Shown: positions 7,954-17,132, numbered from the stretch's first letter. The stretch is DNA of 64,000 nt from Nitrospirota bacterium (GCA_016219645.1 JACRLR010000004.1:59968-123967), one strand, 5' to 3'. Made by a program: numbers and translations. Notes: generated by a model from the letters alone, not told the origin.

Positions 7954-9684
7954 TTATGAGGGGAGTTCGATGAGGCGGAGGGTATAGAGGTACTGATAGA
8001 GCCCTTTACGTTCCATCAGTTCGGCATGGGTGCCGGTTTCTACGAGACGCCCCTTGTTGAGGACGAGAATCCGATCGGCTCGCTGGATGGTCGTCAACCG
8101 ATGGGCAATCACAAATGTTGTTCGGCCCTTCATGAGTTGCTCCAGTGCCTCCTGGACGAGTCGTTCCGACTCACTGTCGAGGGCAGAAGTGGCTTCATCC
8201 AGCAATAAGATCCGTGGATTTTTCACGATGGCCCTGGCGATGGCGATGCGTTGACGCTGCCCGCCGGACAAGTTGATCCCTTTTTCCCCCACGATGGTCC
8301 GATATTGGTCCGGGAAACTCATGATGAAGTCGTGGGCGTGGGCGGCACGGCTTGCCGCGACCACAATGTCATGAGAGGCCTTCTCGTCCCCGTAGCTGAT
8401 ATTGTCGAAAATTGTCCCGCCGAATAAGATCGTTTCTTGCGGAACCAGTCCGACCTGCCGATACCAACTATCAGTAGTGACTTCGCGGAGATCATGCCCG
8501 TCGATGGTAATGCGCCCCTCTGTTGGATCGTAAAAACGGTGGAGCAAGTTCATCACGGTCGTTTTCCCGGCCCCGGTAGGGCCGACGATGGCGACGAGCT
8601 CGCCAGGCAGTGCTTCGAACGAGAGATCCGTCAAGACCGGTTGGCGTGGATCATAGGTAAAGCTGACGTGCTCTGCCCGGATATGCCCCGAGACGGTGGG
8701 CAGCGATGTGGCCGAAGGGGAGTCGCTCACCTCGGAGCGCGTGTCTAGGATCTCGAACACCCGTTCAGTGGCCCCCTGTGCCTCCCTGATCTGCGCGAAC
8801 ACGCGGGCGGCGGAACTGAAGGGGCCGATGAGTATACCGGCAAAGAGGACGAACGCAACGAGGTCGCCTGGCGAGACGGTTCCTTCGATGACCTGCAGCC
8901 CTCCATACCACAACACTGCCGCCGCTGCGGAAAAGGTGAGGAGGCTAATGACGGGAATAAACACTGCCATCACGACGGCCTTTCGCATCGTTAACGCCAA
9001 AGTCTGTTCGACTTGAGCCGCAAATCTCGTCTCCTCGCGCCGGGTTTGGACAAAAGACTTCACGATTCGAATGCCGGAGATCACTTCCTCGATGAGGGTA
9101 CTCATGGCCGCGGTGTGATCCTGAATCGAGGTCGAGAGGGATTTCAACTTTCGCCCGAAGATCTTGGCGGCGAGGACGAGCAAGGGGAGCAGAATGAGAA
9201 TCAACAGAGAGAGGCGCCAATTCATCGTCAGCAGGAACGTGATCCCTCCGAGAAAGGTCACGAGCTGTTTTGCACTGTCGATCGGCGTCTCTGTGACAAC
9301 CGATTGAATGACCGTCACGTCGCTCATCAGCCGTGAGAGAAGTTCTCCGGTTCGTCGACGGGCAAAGAAGCTCACCGATAGGGTGTGCAAATGCGCAAAG
9401 AGATGACGGCGAAAGTCGGCGATGATGCGCTGTGAAATCCATGCGGTCAGATAGCTATGGCCCATCGAACAGAGCCCCTGCAGGATGACGAGTCCGAGAA
9501 AGCCGGTGATCATGTCCGTCATCTTGGACTGGTCGTGCTGCACAGTGATGATATCCCACAGTGTTCCGGCCAATCGCAGTAGAGCCAGATTGGTGGCAGC
9601 GACTCCCATGACCAATAGACCAGCCAGCACCATGCGGGACAGGTAGGGCTTCAGAAATGGGAGAAATCGTGAAAAGGTAGACAT
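7954..9684 (-). CDS. ABC exporter, MsbA/LmrA-type half transporter
   Basis: This 576-residue protein fuses a six-helix type 1 ABC exporter membrane domain (about residues 15-310) to a nucleotide-binding domain (about 335-570). The NBD shows Walker A (GPTGAGKTT), Q-loop (VPQETILF), signature LSGGQRQR, Walker B (ILLLDEATSALD) and the H-loop (IAHRLTT). Coupling-helix sequence FARRRTGELLSRLMSDV is typical of MsbA-like lipid flippases and of drug exporters. It would work as a homodimer in the inner membrane. The substrate is not decided by the sequence. The gene stands alone. Confidence 0.88.
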   Translation of the reverse strand: MSTFSRFLPFLKPYLSRMVLAGLLVMGVAATNLALLRLAGTLWDIITVQHDQSKMTDMITGFLGLVILQGLCSMGHSYLTAWISQRIIADFRRHLFAHLHTLSVSFFARRRTGELLSRLMSDVTVIQSVVTETPIDSAKQLVTFLGGITFLLTMNWRLSLLILILLPLLVLAAKIFGRKLKSLSTSIQDHTAAMSTLIEEVISGIRIVKSFVQTRREETRFAAQVEQTLALTMRKAVVMAVFIPVISLLTFSAAAAVLWYGGLQVIEGTVSPGDLVAFVLFAGILIGPFSSAARVFAQIREAQGATERVFEILDTRSEVSDSPSATSLPTVSGHIRAEHVSFTYDPRQPVLTDLSFEALPGELVAIVGPTGAGKTTVMNLLHRFYDPTEGRITIDGHDLREVTTDSWYRQVGLVPQETILFGGTIFDNISYGDEKASHDIVVAASRAAHAHDFIMSFPDQYRTIVGEKGINLSGGQRQRIAIARAIVKNPRILLLDEATSALDSESERLVQEALEQLMKGRTTFVIAHRLTTIQRADRILVLNKGRLVETGTHAELMERKGLYQYLYTLRLIELPS

Positions 9685-10026
9685 AATGAGGAACGATCTT
9701 AGCAGACTGGGAAACTATTTTGGCACAGGTGCAATTCGATGGTTCGCACATGCGGCACAACAGGAGAATCGTTTTGCAGCATACTGTGTGAGGATGTGGT
9801 TATGGAGCACCGTGGAAGCGCAGCGGAGAGGAAGACTCAAACGGGAGCGTCGTGGCAGCTAGAACTGTGTATTGGACTCGATGAGCTACTTGCGACTGAC
9901 AGCGACACACGATTTCGTAGAGGGGTAATGAGATAGTCACCACGGTAGACGGAGATGGCAGTCCGGACGCCGTTGCAATCCTTTCGTCTTCGGGCACGGA
10001 CCATTCCGCTCCCTTCTCGTATCAGT
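9685..10026. other. Intergenic stretch without a recognised gene
   Basis: About 340 bp separate the divergent start of the ABC exporter (minus strand) and the 3' end of the small mS38-like gene. Short open frames exist on both strands but none shows family resemblance, a good ribosome-binding site or coherent composition. I see no tRNA and no clear riboswitch. The exporter promoter presumably lies near 9690-9760. Confidence 0.4.
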
Positions 10027-10122
10027 CTAGTTTTTGCGACGTTCAAACTTTTGACGCCGGCGCAGCTTCTTGTACTTGTGCTTGCGCATTTTTTTACGGC
10101 GTTTTTTCAGCACACTGGACAT
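10027..10122 (-). CDS. Tiny basic AURKAIP1/COX24-domain protein (mS38-like)
   Basis: The 31-residue product begins MSSVLKKRRKKMRKHKYKKL and ends in an Arg/Lys-rich helix. This matches the bacterial AURKAIP1/COX24 domain proteins, which resemble the mitochondrial small-subunit ribosomal protein mS38. The start at 10122 is supported by AGGGGAG seven bases upstream. A longer in-frame reading exists, but it would add unrelated sequence upstream. A structural role in the 30S subunit near the decoding region is inferred from the mitochondrial homologue. The family is known in several bacterial phyla and is easily missed because of its length. Confidence 0.75.
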   Translation of the reverse strand: MSSVLKKRRKKMRKHKYKKLRRRQKFERRKN

Positions 10123-10299
10123 GCGTTCGCTCCCCTGCAAGTCGCGGAGTGTAGAAGTTTTCTCCTCAAATAGCAAGATCATCGACGGATTAAATTGATT
10201 ATGATTCGACCGAGGTCGACGGCTGGCGCCGGGAGCTTGGTGATGTATGCCTCGCAGGCGCTTGACCTGCCTGATTGCCATTCCTATACTGCGATTACG

Positions 10300-10806
10300 A
10301 TGGTGCCATACAAATTCTCATTATTCCCCGTCTTGATCCTGGCCGGCTCGATCGCGTTTCTCGCTGTCGGCTGCAGTGGCAAGAAGGTTCACTACCCTGA
10401 GGATCACGAACGGTATCTCCGTATCGATCGGGCGGTGGAGGCGCTTCGCCTAGCCTATGTGAGGGAAGATTCTTCGGATCTGGCAGCTCTGATGATGCCG
10501 GTTGACCAGCTTGAGCGGCTGAAGGAAGAGGCGAAGGGCGATTTCGAGACATTTAGCACCATCACGTTGGACTTCGCGACCGAGCGCATCATGATCGATG
10601 GGGACAACATCGATGTGTTCGTGCATTGGCAGGGGCTTTGGAAAAAGGATGGGGAAGATTCAGGGCTCCGGCAGCGAGGTCATTCGAAATTGCAGTGGGT
10701 CGGAACTCAATCGATCCTTTTGCGCGGGATTCAGGGCGATTCTCCCTTTGGTGTACAAGCTCGGCAGGCCACGACGGACCCCACACGTTCTTCCAAGAAG
10801 AAGTAA
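10300..10806 (+). CDS. Hypothetical lipoprotein
   Basis: From the ATG at 10300 the product (168 residues) has a clear lipoprotein signal peptide (PVLILAGSIAFLAVGCSGKK; lipobox AVGC at about residue 25). The mature part starts with an alpha-helical stretch (YLRIDRAVEALRLAYVREDS) and continues with beta strands (ERIMIDGDNIDVFVHWQGLW), a layout resembling NTF2-like or nuclear-transport-factor folds. That assignment is only suggestive. The stop is 3 bp before nadB, so the two may be co-transcribed. No specific function can be given. Confidence 0.65.
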   Translation: MVPYKFSLFPVLILAGSIAFLAVGCSGKKVHYPEDHERYLRIDRAVEALRLAYVREDSSDLAALMMPVDQLERLKEEAKGDFETFSTITLDFATERIMIDGDNIDVFVHWQGLWKKDGEDSGLRQRGHSKLQWVGTQSILLRGIQGDSPFGVQARQATTDPTRSSKKK

Positions 10807-10809
10807 TTA

Positions 10810-12453
10810 ATGTCATCTCGTCGATCGCGTGTTCCGGTGGAGGCCGATTTCCTGGTCATTGGAAGCGGTGTGGCCGGCCTCCGCGCCGCGCTGGAGTTGA
10901 GCCGTGCCGGACGTGTCATGGTACTCACGAAAGGGCATCCACTCCAGAGTAGTTCGATTCATGCCCAGGGTGGCGTGGCTGTGGCGATGAGTGAAGAAGA
11001 CGACGTGGCCATTCATCTAACCGACACGCTCAAAGCGGGGCACGGGCTCTGCCGGAAAGAAGCGGTGCGGGTTCTCGTTGAGGAAGGGCCCGAACGGATT
11101 CAAGAACTGATCAGGTGGGGAGCCAAGTTTGACAAAGTCGGCGGCAAGTTCGCGTTCGCTCGGGAGGCAGCCCACAGTAGAAGCCGCATTCTGCGTGCGC
11201 GGGGGGATGCGACGGGGAACGAAATGGTACGGGTGTTAATTGCCGAGGTGAACAGGCAGGAGCGTATTCAGCGATTGGACCATCACTTTACCGTGGATCT
11301 CGTAGTCGAGGCGGGGCGCTGCAGCGGGGCCGTTGTGCTGGATGAAGGGTCTGGTCGACAGTTCGTCCTTCCGGCTCGCGCAGTCGTCTTGACCACCGGC
11401 GGGGCCGGGCAGATCTATGCGAGGACGACCAATCCTCCAAATGCCACTGGCGATGGGATGGCCATGGCACTGCGCGCTGGCGCTGTGCTTCAAGATATGG
11501 AGTTCGTCCAATTTCATCCGACGGCACTCTACTTGCCGTCGAGTCCGCCGTTCTTACTGTCAGAAGCGATGCGGGGGGACGGTGCGCAGCTGCGCAACAA
11601 TAAAGGGGCGCTGTTCATGCAACGCTACCACCCCATGGGAGCCTTAGCGCCGCGGGATATTGTTTCCAGGGCAATCTTGGCAGAGATGGCAACCACAAAA
11701 GCTCGGCACGTCTATCTCGATGTGACCCACTTGGGCGCAGAGTTTGTGAAGCGACGTTTCCCGACAATATATGCGACCTGTCTTCGCTATGACATTGATA
11801 TCACAGAAGAGTGGATCCCTGTGTCTCCCAGCGCTCATTATATGATGGGAGGGGTCTGGACCGATCTGAACGGTGCGACGTCTGTTCCGGGGCTCTTTGC
11901 CGCCGGGGAAGTGGCATGCAGTGGTGTGCATGGAGCGAATCGTCTGGCGAGTAATTCCTTGCTTGAGGGATTAGTATTTGGCCTTCGTGCGGCATCGGCA
12001 GCTGTGGCGTTTGCCGGCCAGCCTAGGTCCCCCATGATCTCGTCTCAGGATGCCACGCTCCGAGCGGGCCAATTTGGCATACTGGAGGATGTGGAAAAAC
12101 TGAGGAGCTCACTTCGCCGAACGATGTGGGGACAGGTTGGCGTCATTCGTTCAGGCGAGTCACTCATCCGAGCCTGTGCTCAATTGTCGCGATGGGGCCA
12201 ACTCGTGAGTCAGCCCTTTGCGAGCCGAGCAGCGCTGGAGGTGAAAAACATGATACAGGTGGCGCAATGCGTTGCGGAAGCGGCATTGTGGCGGGAAAAT
12301 AGTGTCGGAGCCCATTATCGGTCAGATTTTCCAGAGACCAAGCGGGCTGGCTGGCAACAACACAGCCGCCTATCGAGCGGGGAAGCTGTTAGCGGGAAGA
12401 CAATTCAGAAATCGCGTGGTCTACTCTTATCTCCGCGGGGACGTATTGGCTGA
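10810..12453 (+). CDS. nadB: L-aspartate oxidase
   Basis: This FAD-dependent enzyme oxidises L-aspartate to iminoaspartate, the first step of de novo NAD synthesis. The 547-residue protein has the N-terminal FAD-binding motif GSGVAGL (residues 18-24), the SSIHAQGGVAVAM motif, the active-site region with HFTVDLVV, the substrate/FAD segment EFVQFHPTALYLP, and the conserved ARPRDIVSRAI-like stretch (here LAPRDIVSRAI). GEVACSGVHGANRLASNSLL near residue 370 is diagnostic of NadB/SdhA. nadA and nadC are not in the window. The 3' end overlaps the convergent transglycosylase gene by 65 bp. Confidence 0.93.
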   Translation: MSSRRSRVPVEADFLVIGSGVAGLRAALELSRAGRVMVLTKGHPLQSSSIHAQGGVAVAMSEEDDVAIHLTDTLKAGHGLCRKEAVRVLVEEGPERIQELIRWGAKFDKVGGKFAFAREAAHSRSRILRARGDATGNEMVRVLIAEVNRQERIQRLDHHFTVDLVVEAGRCSGAVVLDEGSGRQFVLPARAVVLTTGGAGQIYARTTNPPNATGDGMAMALRAGAVLQDMEFVQFHPTALYLPSSPPFLLSEAMRGDGAQLRNNKGALFMQRYHPMGALAPRDIVSRAILAEMATTKARHVYLDVTHLGAEFVKRRFPTIYATCLRYDIDITEEWIPVSPSAHYMMGGVWTDLNGATSVPGLFAAGEVACSGVHGANRLASNSLLEGLVFGLRAASAAVAFAGQPRSPMISSQDATLRAGQFGILEDVEKLRSSLRRTMWGQVGVIRSGESLIRACAQLSRWGQLVSQPFASRAALEVKNMIQVAQCVAEAALWRENSVGAHYRSDFPETKRAGWQQHSRLSSGEAVSGKTIQKSRGLLLSPRGRIG

Positions 12454-13099
12454 CCGGGTATTTCATGATGGCGCCGTCGCGGACCAGGAATGTGCGGTAG
12501 TATCGGAGAACCTTTCGGACATATTGCCTCGTCTCATCGAACGGGGGGAGTGCCTGATAACGGTCGACGGCATTCTCTCCGGCATTATAGGCTGCCAGGG
12601 CGAGTGGTAAATTCCCATGGAAGCGATCTAGCAACTGTCGTAGGTATTTGGCCCCTCCGCCCACATTATCATCCGGATTATACATATCCCGTACATCCAG
12701 GCGTATAGCTGTCTGCGGCATGAGTTGCATCAGGCCGATCGCGCCGGCGCGAGACACTGCCCGTGGATCGAAGTCGGATTCAGCTTTGATGACGGCTCGA
12801 ATCAGTGCGGGATGGATCCGCTGTTGCGAAGAGTGTCGACGAATGACTGGTTCGAGTTCTTGCTCAGACATTGTCGTGTGGAATCGGCTAGATTCGGCTT
12901 CGATTTTTTGGTATCGCGAGTCTGACGGGACGTTGGTAAGGGAGATTGAGCCGTCGCGCCCGATATACTGATAAATTTCTGCCGTGGTAGTCGGTACAGA
13001 GAAGGTCAGCGAGCTCATGCCGGCCATTACCCAGGATGCTAGGCCAATGGCTGCGTGCCGCCTGAAGGAGGTCATGCTGAGAGAAAGGTTGTTGCGCAT
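12389..13099 (-). CDS. Lytic transglycosylase (SLT domain) with DUF4124-like N-terminus
   Basis: This 236-residue exported protein has a signal peptide, then a short segment resembling the DUF4124 stretch often placed before SLT domains (AEIYQYIGRDGSISLTNVPS). The SLT domain spans about residues 90-205: catalytic Glu in IRAVIKAESDFDP, SRAGAIGLMQLMPQTA, then LALAAYNAGENAVDRYQ and TRQYVRKVLRYY. It cleaves peptidoglycan glycan strands between MurNAc and GlcNAc with formation of 1,6-anhydroMurNAc. Its 3' end overlaps the end of nadB on the other strand. The gene is monocistronic as far as can be seen. Confidence 0.88.
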   Translation of the reverse strand: MRNNLSLSMTSFRRHAAIGLASWVMAGMSSLTFSVPTTTAEIYQYIGRDGSISLTNVPSDSRYQKIEAESSRFHTTMSEQELEPVIRRHSSQQRIHPALIRAVIKAESDFDPRAVSRAGAIGLMQLMPQTAIRLDVRDMYNPDDNVGGGAKYLRQLLDRFHGNLPLALAAYNAGENAVDRYQALPPFDETRQYVRKVLRYYRTFLVRDGAIMKYPVSQYVPAEIRVDHAISELSSR

Positions 13100-13211
13100 G
13101 GGTGAACGATACCAGCCTGCTCCATGGAGTCAAGAAAATGCAGATCTTGTGCCGTGCCGTCAGCCGTAAAGAGCGCGGAAAAACACAAGAGTTTGTGGGC
13201 GGATGGCCTTG

Positions 13212-14087
13212 CTAGGGTTCTAGAAAACGTCTTCGGTTGGCCGAAAAATGCCGATGGAGCTGTTGGGTGAGAGGCCCCGGTATCCCATTCCCGATCGGAT
13301 GCCCGTCGACCCTGGTGACCGGCATGACCTCCATGCTTGTGTTCGTGACAAAACACTCGTCTGCCTTATGGATCGCTTCGACTCCGAAAGATCCTTCCTC
13401 GACGGAGATCTGCAACTCTCGAGCGAGGTTGAGAACGATATCGCGCGTGATACCGTCCAGCAAGCCGCATGAAAGTGCCGGGGTACAGAGTCGGCCAGCC
13501 TGCACGAAGAAGAGATTGCTGACGGTGCATTCTGTCAGATGGGATTCCCAATTGAGTAAGATGGAGTCAAAGGCTCCAGCCGCGATCGCTTCCCGTTTGG
13601 CTTGAATGTTGTTCAGAAAGTTGGTGGCTTTGATCTGAGGATCAAGAGCAGTTGGAAGATTGCGCCTGGTCTTGGCGACAACCAGGCTCACGCCGTTTTG
13701 ATAGGTCTGGGGCGAGGGTGGTGCGAGGGGTTTGGTCATGATCACGACGGTGGGAATAGGGCATAAGGCCGGATCAAGGCCGATATCGCCTGCTCCGCGA
13801 GTGATCGTGATGCGGAGATAGGCATCGACTCGATCATTGCCGACGTCATTCTTTGTCATTGCCTCGTGAAGGAGTACCGGCCACCTGTCCTCGAGAATCG
13901 GAATGGTCAGGCCGATCGCATCCGCAGATCGGCGAAGCCGGGCAAGATGTTGGTCCCGCATGAAGATCCGGCCCCCATAAGAGCGAATCGTTTCATAGAC
14001 CCCATCGCCATAGAGAAAACCATGGTCAAAAACAGAGACGACGGCCTCCTCTTCTTTGACGAACCGGTCATTGAGGTAAATGAACAT
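13212..14087 (-). CDS. pabC: Class IV PLP aminotransferase, probable 4-amino-4-deoxychorismate lyase
   Basis: This 291-residue protein is a fold-type IV PLP enzyme: VSVFDHGFLYGDGVYETIRS at the N-terminus, the PLP lysine in DPQIKATNFLNN, the conserved LLNWESHLTECTVSNLFFV, and LLDGITRDIVL. The family contains PabC, branched-chain aminotransferases and D-amino-acid aminotransferases, which are hard to tell apart by motif. The start codon at 14087 is 2 bp after the stop of pabB, so the operon context points to PabC, which releases pyruvate from aminodeoxychorismate to give p-aminobenzoate for folate. A dual or IlvE-like role remains possible. Confidence 0.75.
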   Translation of the reverse strand: MFIYLNDRFVKEEEAVVSVFDHGFLYGDGVYETIRSYGGRIFMRDQHLARLRRSADAIGLTIPILEDRWPVLLHEAMTKNDVGNDRVDAYLRITITRGAGDIGLDPALCPIPTVVIMTKPLAPPSPQTYQNGVSLVVAKTRRNLPTALDPQIKATNFLNNIQAKREAIAAGAFDSILLNWESHLTECTVSNLFFVQAGRLCTPALSCGLLDGITRDIVLNLARELQISVEEGSFGVEAIHKADECFVTNTSMEVMPVTRVDGHPIGNGIPGPLTQQLHRHFSANRRRFLEP

Positions 14088-14089
14088 TG

Positions 14090-15574
14090 TTACATCTGCC
14101 GCAGTGCACTGAAGAAGGCCTGGGCCTTCTGGAGCGTTTCTTGGTATTCTTTGGCCGGTTCGGAGTCGGCAACAATCCCGGCCCCGACCTGCAAGTAGCC
14201 CTTCTCCCCACACCATACCAGAGTTCGAATGACAATATTGAGATCGAGGTCTCCGTTCCAGCCGATGTATCCAAAAGATCCGGTGTAGGGGCCGCGGCGT
14301 ACCGGTTCTAGCTCCTCAATAATCTCCATGCAGCGGATCTTTGGCACGCCCGTGATGGTGCCTCCGGGGAATAGCGCCTGAATCAGGTTGAGGGGCGTCG
14401 TGTTCGGTTTCAAGGCGCCGCTGATATTCGACACGATGTGGTTGACGTGGGAGTATTGCTCAATGGCCATGAATTCATCGACCTGCACGGTGCCGTATTG
14501 GCAGACACGGCCCAGGTCGTTTCGTTCGAGATCAACGAGCATGAGGTGTTCGGCTCGTTCCTTCTCATTTGCGAGTAACTCACCGATGAGGCGTTGATCG
14601 TCATAGGTGTCGAGCCCACGAGGCCTGGTTCCGGCAAGCGGGCGTGTATCCACCCGACCGTCATGGAGGCGGATGAGCCGTTCGGGTGAAGCACTGATCA
14701 GCGTGACCTCGTCGAAGTGCACAAGCCCTGAGAACGGCGATGGGTTAATGGCTTGCAGACGCCGATAGAGTTCCTGCTCGTGGGGCTGTCGATCCACACG
14801 GGCGTCGTAGGTGCTACGAGGTTCCAGAGTGAATCGATGCGACAGATTGGCCTGGTAGATGTCTCCTGCCGCAATATACTGCTGGCAACGCCGGACCCGT
14901 TGAATATAGGCGTCCCGTGTCTGGTCCGGATGAAAAGCGATCTGATTGAGGGGGGGCGACGCAGTGAGGGGAGGTGGTGTGCTATCCAGCTTGGCTTGCC
15001 ACTCGGCCAGCCGGTCCAGGCCCTCGCGGTAAAGCTTCTCACGAGATTCTCCCAAAAATCGTTCTATGGGCGGGCAAAAAATGATCTGTACGAGGCTGGC
15101 CTGATGGTCGACAGCGATGACGATGTCATAGAGGCCAAATTGTAAATAGGGGAGCAGCAGATCATCCTTGGCGATCGCCGGCAGTATCTCATATTCTCGT
15201 ACTAGGTCGTAGCTCAGATAGCCGACGGCTCCACCGATAAAATGAGGCAAATCTGGAGGAGGCTCGACCCGTGGGCCGGCAAATAGACGGCAGAGGCTTC
15301 CAAGAGAATCTTCCGAAGACCACTCGTATCCCCCGTGGGTTTGAGCTGGCGCCCGCCCTTGTCGCCCGGTCAGCACCGAAAAGGGATTACTCCCCAGATA
15401 GGAGTAGCGGCTCCCTCCGCCTGCCCCCTTCCCGCTTTCGAGTAGGAACGAAGGCTGAGCGGGAGACGCAATGATGCGGTACAGCTCAAAGGGTGTCCTC
15501 CCTCGCCCCTCCATCGTAAGGACCAAGGGTTGTGGGACACCGCTCAAGAATGATGGTTGGGACACACGAGTCAT
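14090..15574 (-). CDS. pabB: Aminodeoxychorismate synthase component I
   Basis: This chorismate-binding enzyme adds ammonia to chorismate to give 4-amino-4-deoxychorismate in p-aminobenzoate and folate synthesis. The product is about 494 residues with the N-terminal domain (RYSYLGSNPFSV, and FIGGAVGYLSYDLVREYE) and the catalytic chorismate-binding domain (IAAGDIYQANLSHRF, FSGLVHFDEVTLISASPERL, TRPLAGTRPRG, LVDLERNDLGRV and GGTITGVPKIRCMEIIEELE). The last motif, with PKIRCM, fits PabB rather than TrpE. The ATG at 15574 is preferred to a GTG at 15652 because a promoter-like sequence lies between them. It is followed at 2 bp by the pabC-like gene. A pabA glutaminase is not seen in the window. 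Confidence 0.9.
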   Translation of the reverse strand: MTRVSQPSFLSGVPQPLVLTMEGRGRTPFELYRIIASPAQPSFLLESGKGAGGGSRYSYLGSNPFSVLTGRQGRAPAQTHGGYEWSSEDSLGSLCRLFAGPRVEPPPDLPHFIGGAVGYLSYDLVREYEILPAIAKDDLLLPYLQFGLYDIVIAVDHQASLVQIIFCPPIERFLGESREKLYREGLDRLAEWQAKLDSTPPPLTASPPLNQIAFHPDQTRDAYIQRVRRCQQYIAAGDIYQANLSHRFTLEPRSTYDARVDRQPHEQELYRRLQAINPSPFSGLVHFDEVTLISASPERLIRLHDGRVDTRPLAGTRPRGLDTYDDQRLIGELLANEKERAEHLMLVDLERNDLGRVCQYGTVQVDEFMAIEQYSHVNHIVSNISGALKPNTTPLNLIQALFPGGTITGVPKIRCMEIIEELEPVRRGPYTGSFGYIGWNGDLDLNIVIRTLVWCGEKGYLQVGAGIVADSEPAKEYQETLQKAQAFFSALRQM

Positions 15575-15611
15575 GGGTAAACGTGTACCGCTTTTCGCAT
15601 ACGCCCAATGC

Positions 15612-15641
15612 ACTATACTCGACTGCGTCTGCCGTGTCACA
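15612..15641 (-). promoter_or_regulatory. Candidate promoter of pabB-pabC
   Basis: On the minus strand TATAGT (15617-15612) is preceded by an 18-bp spacer and TGTGAC (15641-15636). Transcription would start about 30 bp before the ATG at 15574. The -35 hexamer is weak. Confidence 0.4.
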
Positions 15642-15752
15642 GCGCAAGCCACAGCTTGACAACATTAGGACGATTCTGGTTGAATTGCGAGCCCGCCACC
15701 GGCAGAGTCATTGCATCGTGGGCTGCATTGCACTCTCCTCCGTGGGTACGAC

Positions 15753-15974
15753 ATGCCCCCTTCACAGGATCCATTGTACACGGGGCTTGGCCAAGCGGTC
15801 AGGATCGCAAGCGATCTGGTCGCTGCGCTGATTGTCGGAGGAGGATTGGGATGGGTGTGTGACACCTACCTTTTGGATTCTACTCCCTGGGGGATGGTTG
15901 GCGGTCTTATATTGGGTGTCGTGACAGGGATCAGAAACGCATACCGGTCTGTGCAGCGCTGGCCGAAGGCCTAA
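15753..15974 (+). CDS. atpZ: AtpZ/AtpI-family small membrane protein of the F0 operon
   Basis: This 73-residue protein has two transmembrane helices (IASDLVAALIVGGGLGWVCD and WGMVGGLILGVVTGIRNAY), the pattern of the AtpZ/AtpI family encoded first in many atp operons. Such proteins assist c-ring assembly or divalent cation handling. The ATG at 15753 is chosen because it removes a non-hydrophobic extension and still keeps both helices intact. atpB follows 32 bp downstream. Confidence 0.75.
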   Translation: MPPSQDPLYTGLGQAVRIASDLVAALIVGGGLGWVCDTYLLDSTPWGMVGGLILGVVTGIRNAYRSVQRWPKA

Positions 15975-16006
15975 CGTCTTTCGTATAGAGAGAGCAAGAG
16001 CACGCG

Positions 16007-16756
16007 ATGGAAGAAGGCCCTCTTCATTCTTTCGAACTTCACGACTGGATCCCGATCTCGATAGGAGGATTGGATATCTCCATCAATAAGGCCGTTGTGA
16101 TGATGTGGGTTGTGATTTCCCTGGTGGCCGTGCTTATGGTCATCGCAGGATCGGCGCGTAAGCTGGTGCCTGGTAAGCTGCAAAGCATAGCGGAAATGAT
16201 GGTGGATTTCATTCGGAGCATGATCTTGGACACGATGGGTAAGGATGGAATGCGATTTTTCCCCCTCATCGCGACCTTGTTTCTCTTTATTCTTTTTTGC
16301 AATCTTGTCGGGTTGGTCCCTGGCAGCTATACGGTGACGAGTCAGATTGTCGTGACAGCCGTGTTCGCCTCCGTGGTGTATGGGATCAGTCTGATGATGG
16401 GGTTCTTGTTACACGGATTTAAGTTCCTGGGAATTCTTGTACCGCCGGGCACGCCTGGCTGGCTGCTCCCATTGATGATACCGATTGAGCTGATGAGTCA
16501 GTTGGCGAGGCCCATTTCACTGGCCGTTCGGTTATTTGCAAACATGACGGCGGGACACGTCATTCTCGGAGTTCTGTTCGGCATGGCAATCAGCGGCGGA
16601 CTATTGATCGGGTGGTTACCCTTTGCATTCACGGTTGCGATCTATGGGCTGGAAGTCGGGATCGCGTTTATCCAAGCCTATATTTTCACCATATTGACCT
16701 GCGTTTACTTAGGGGACGCCTACCATCTACATGGCCACGAGGAGCACGCGCACTGA
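16007..16756 (+). CDS. atpB: F0F1 ATP synthase subunit a
   Basis: This 249-residue integral membrane protein forms the proton half-channels of the F0 sector. It shows the family features: ELHDWIPISIG at the N-terminus, several transmembrane helices, and the essential Arg in the conserved helix LARPISLAVRLFANMTAGHV (about residues 166-185). The C-terminal helix contains VGIAFIQAYIFTILTCVYLG. It lies between atpZ and atpE. F1 genes do not follow, so the F0 genes form their own operon here. Confidence 0.95.
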   Translation: MEEGPLHSFELHDWIPISIGGLDISINKAVVMMWVVISLVAVLMVIAGSARKLVPGKLQSIAEMMVDFIRSMILDTMGKDGMRFFPLIATLFLFILFCNLVGLVPGSYTVTSQIVVTAVFASVVYGISLMMGFLLHGFKFLGILVPPGTPGWLLPLMIPIELMSQLARPISLAVRLFANMTAGHVILGVLFGMAISGGLLIGWLPFAFTVAIYGLEVGIAFIQAYIFTILTCVYLGDAYHLHGHEEHAH

Positions 16757-16884
16757 CCGTCGTAACCTCTTCGTCAGACTCGTGCGGAATGCCTCAAGGT
16801 GGTCGATGGTTACGGATCTGCCGGGAGACAAATTGAGAGCGTGTTCAAGTATATTGAGTTTTCATAAAGGAGGATAGACAAACA

Positions 16885-17118
16885 ATGGATTTAGCAGCAG
16901 CAGGGTTGATAGGGATGGGTTGTGCAGCAGCAGGGTTTGCCGGAGCAGGTGTGGGGATCGGCTACATCTTCGGGAAGGTCATTGAAGTGGTGGCGCGCCA
17001 GCCTGAGGCGGAAGCTCGTGTCACAAAGTATATGTGGATTGGGTTCGCGCTGGTGGAAGCCATCGCACTGTATGGCCTGGTCGTTGTGTTCATCATTATG
17101 GGACTCCGCAAGGGGTAG
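16885..17118 (+). CDS. atpE: F0F1 ATP synthase subunit c
   Basis: This 77-residue hairpin of two transmembrane helices has the Gly/Ala-rich first helix (CAAAGFAGAGVGIGYIFG), the polar loop RQPEAE, and a second helix FALVEAIALYGLVVVFIIM with the ion-binding carboxylate in VEAIALY. The residue next to the Glu is Ala, and no Na+-type Gln/Ser/Thr set is obvious, so proton coupling is likely. The start has the Shine-Dalgarno AAAGGAGGA upstream. It is 128 bp after atpB and 14 bp before atpF. Confidence 0.95.
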   Translation: MDLAAAGLIGMGCAAAGFAGAGVGIGYIFGKVIEVVARQPEAEARVTKYMWIGFALVEAIALYGLVVVFIIMGLRKG

Positions 17119-17132
17119 GGTAGGAAGCTCAC

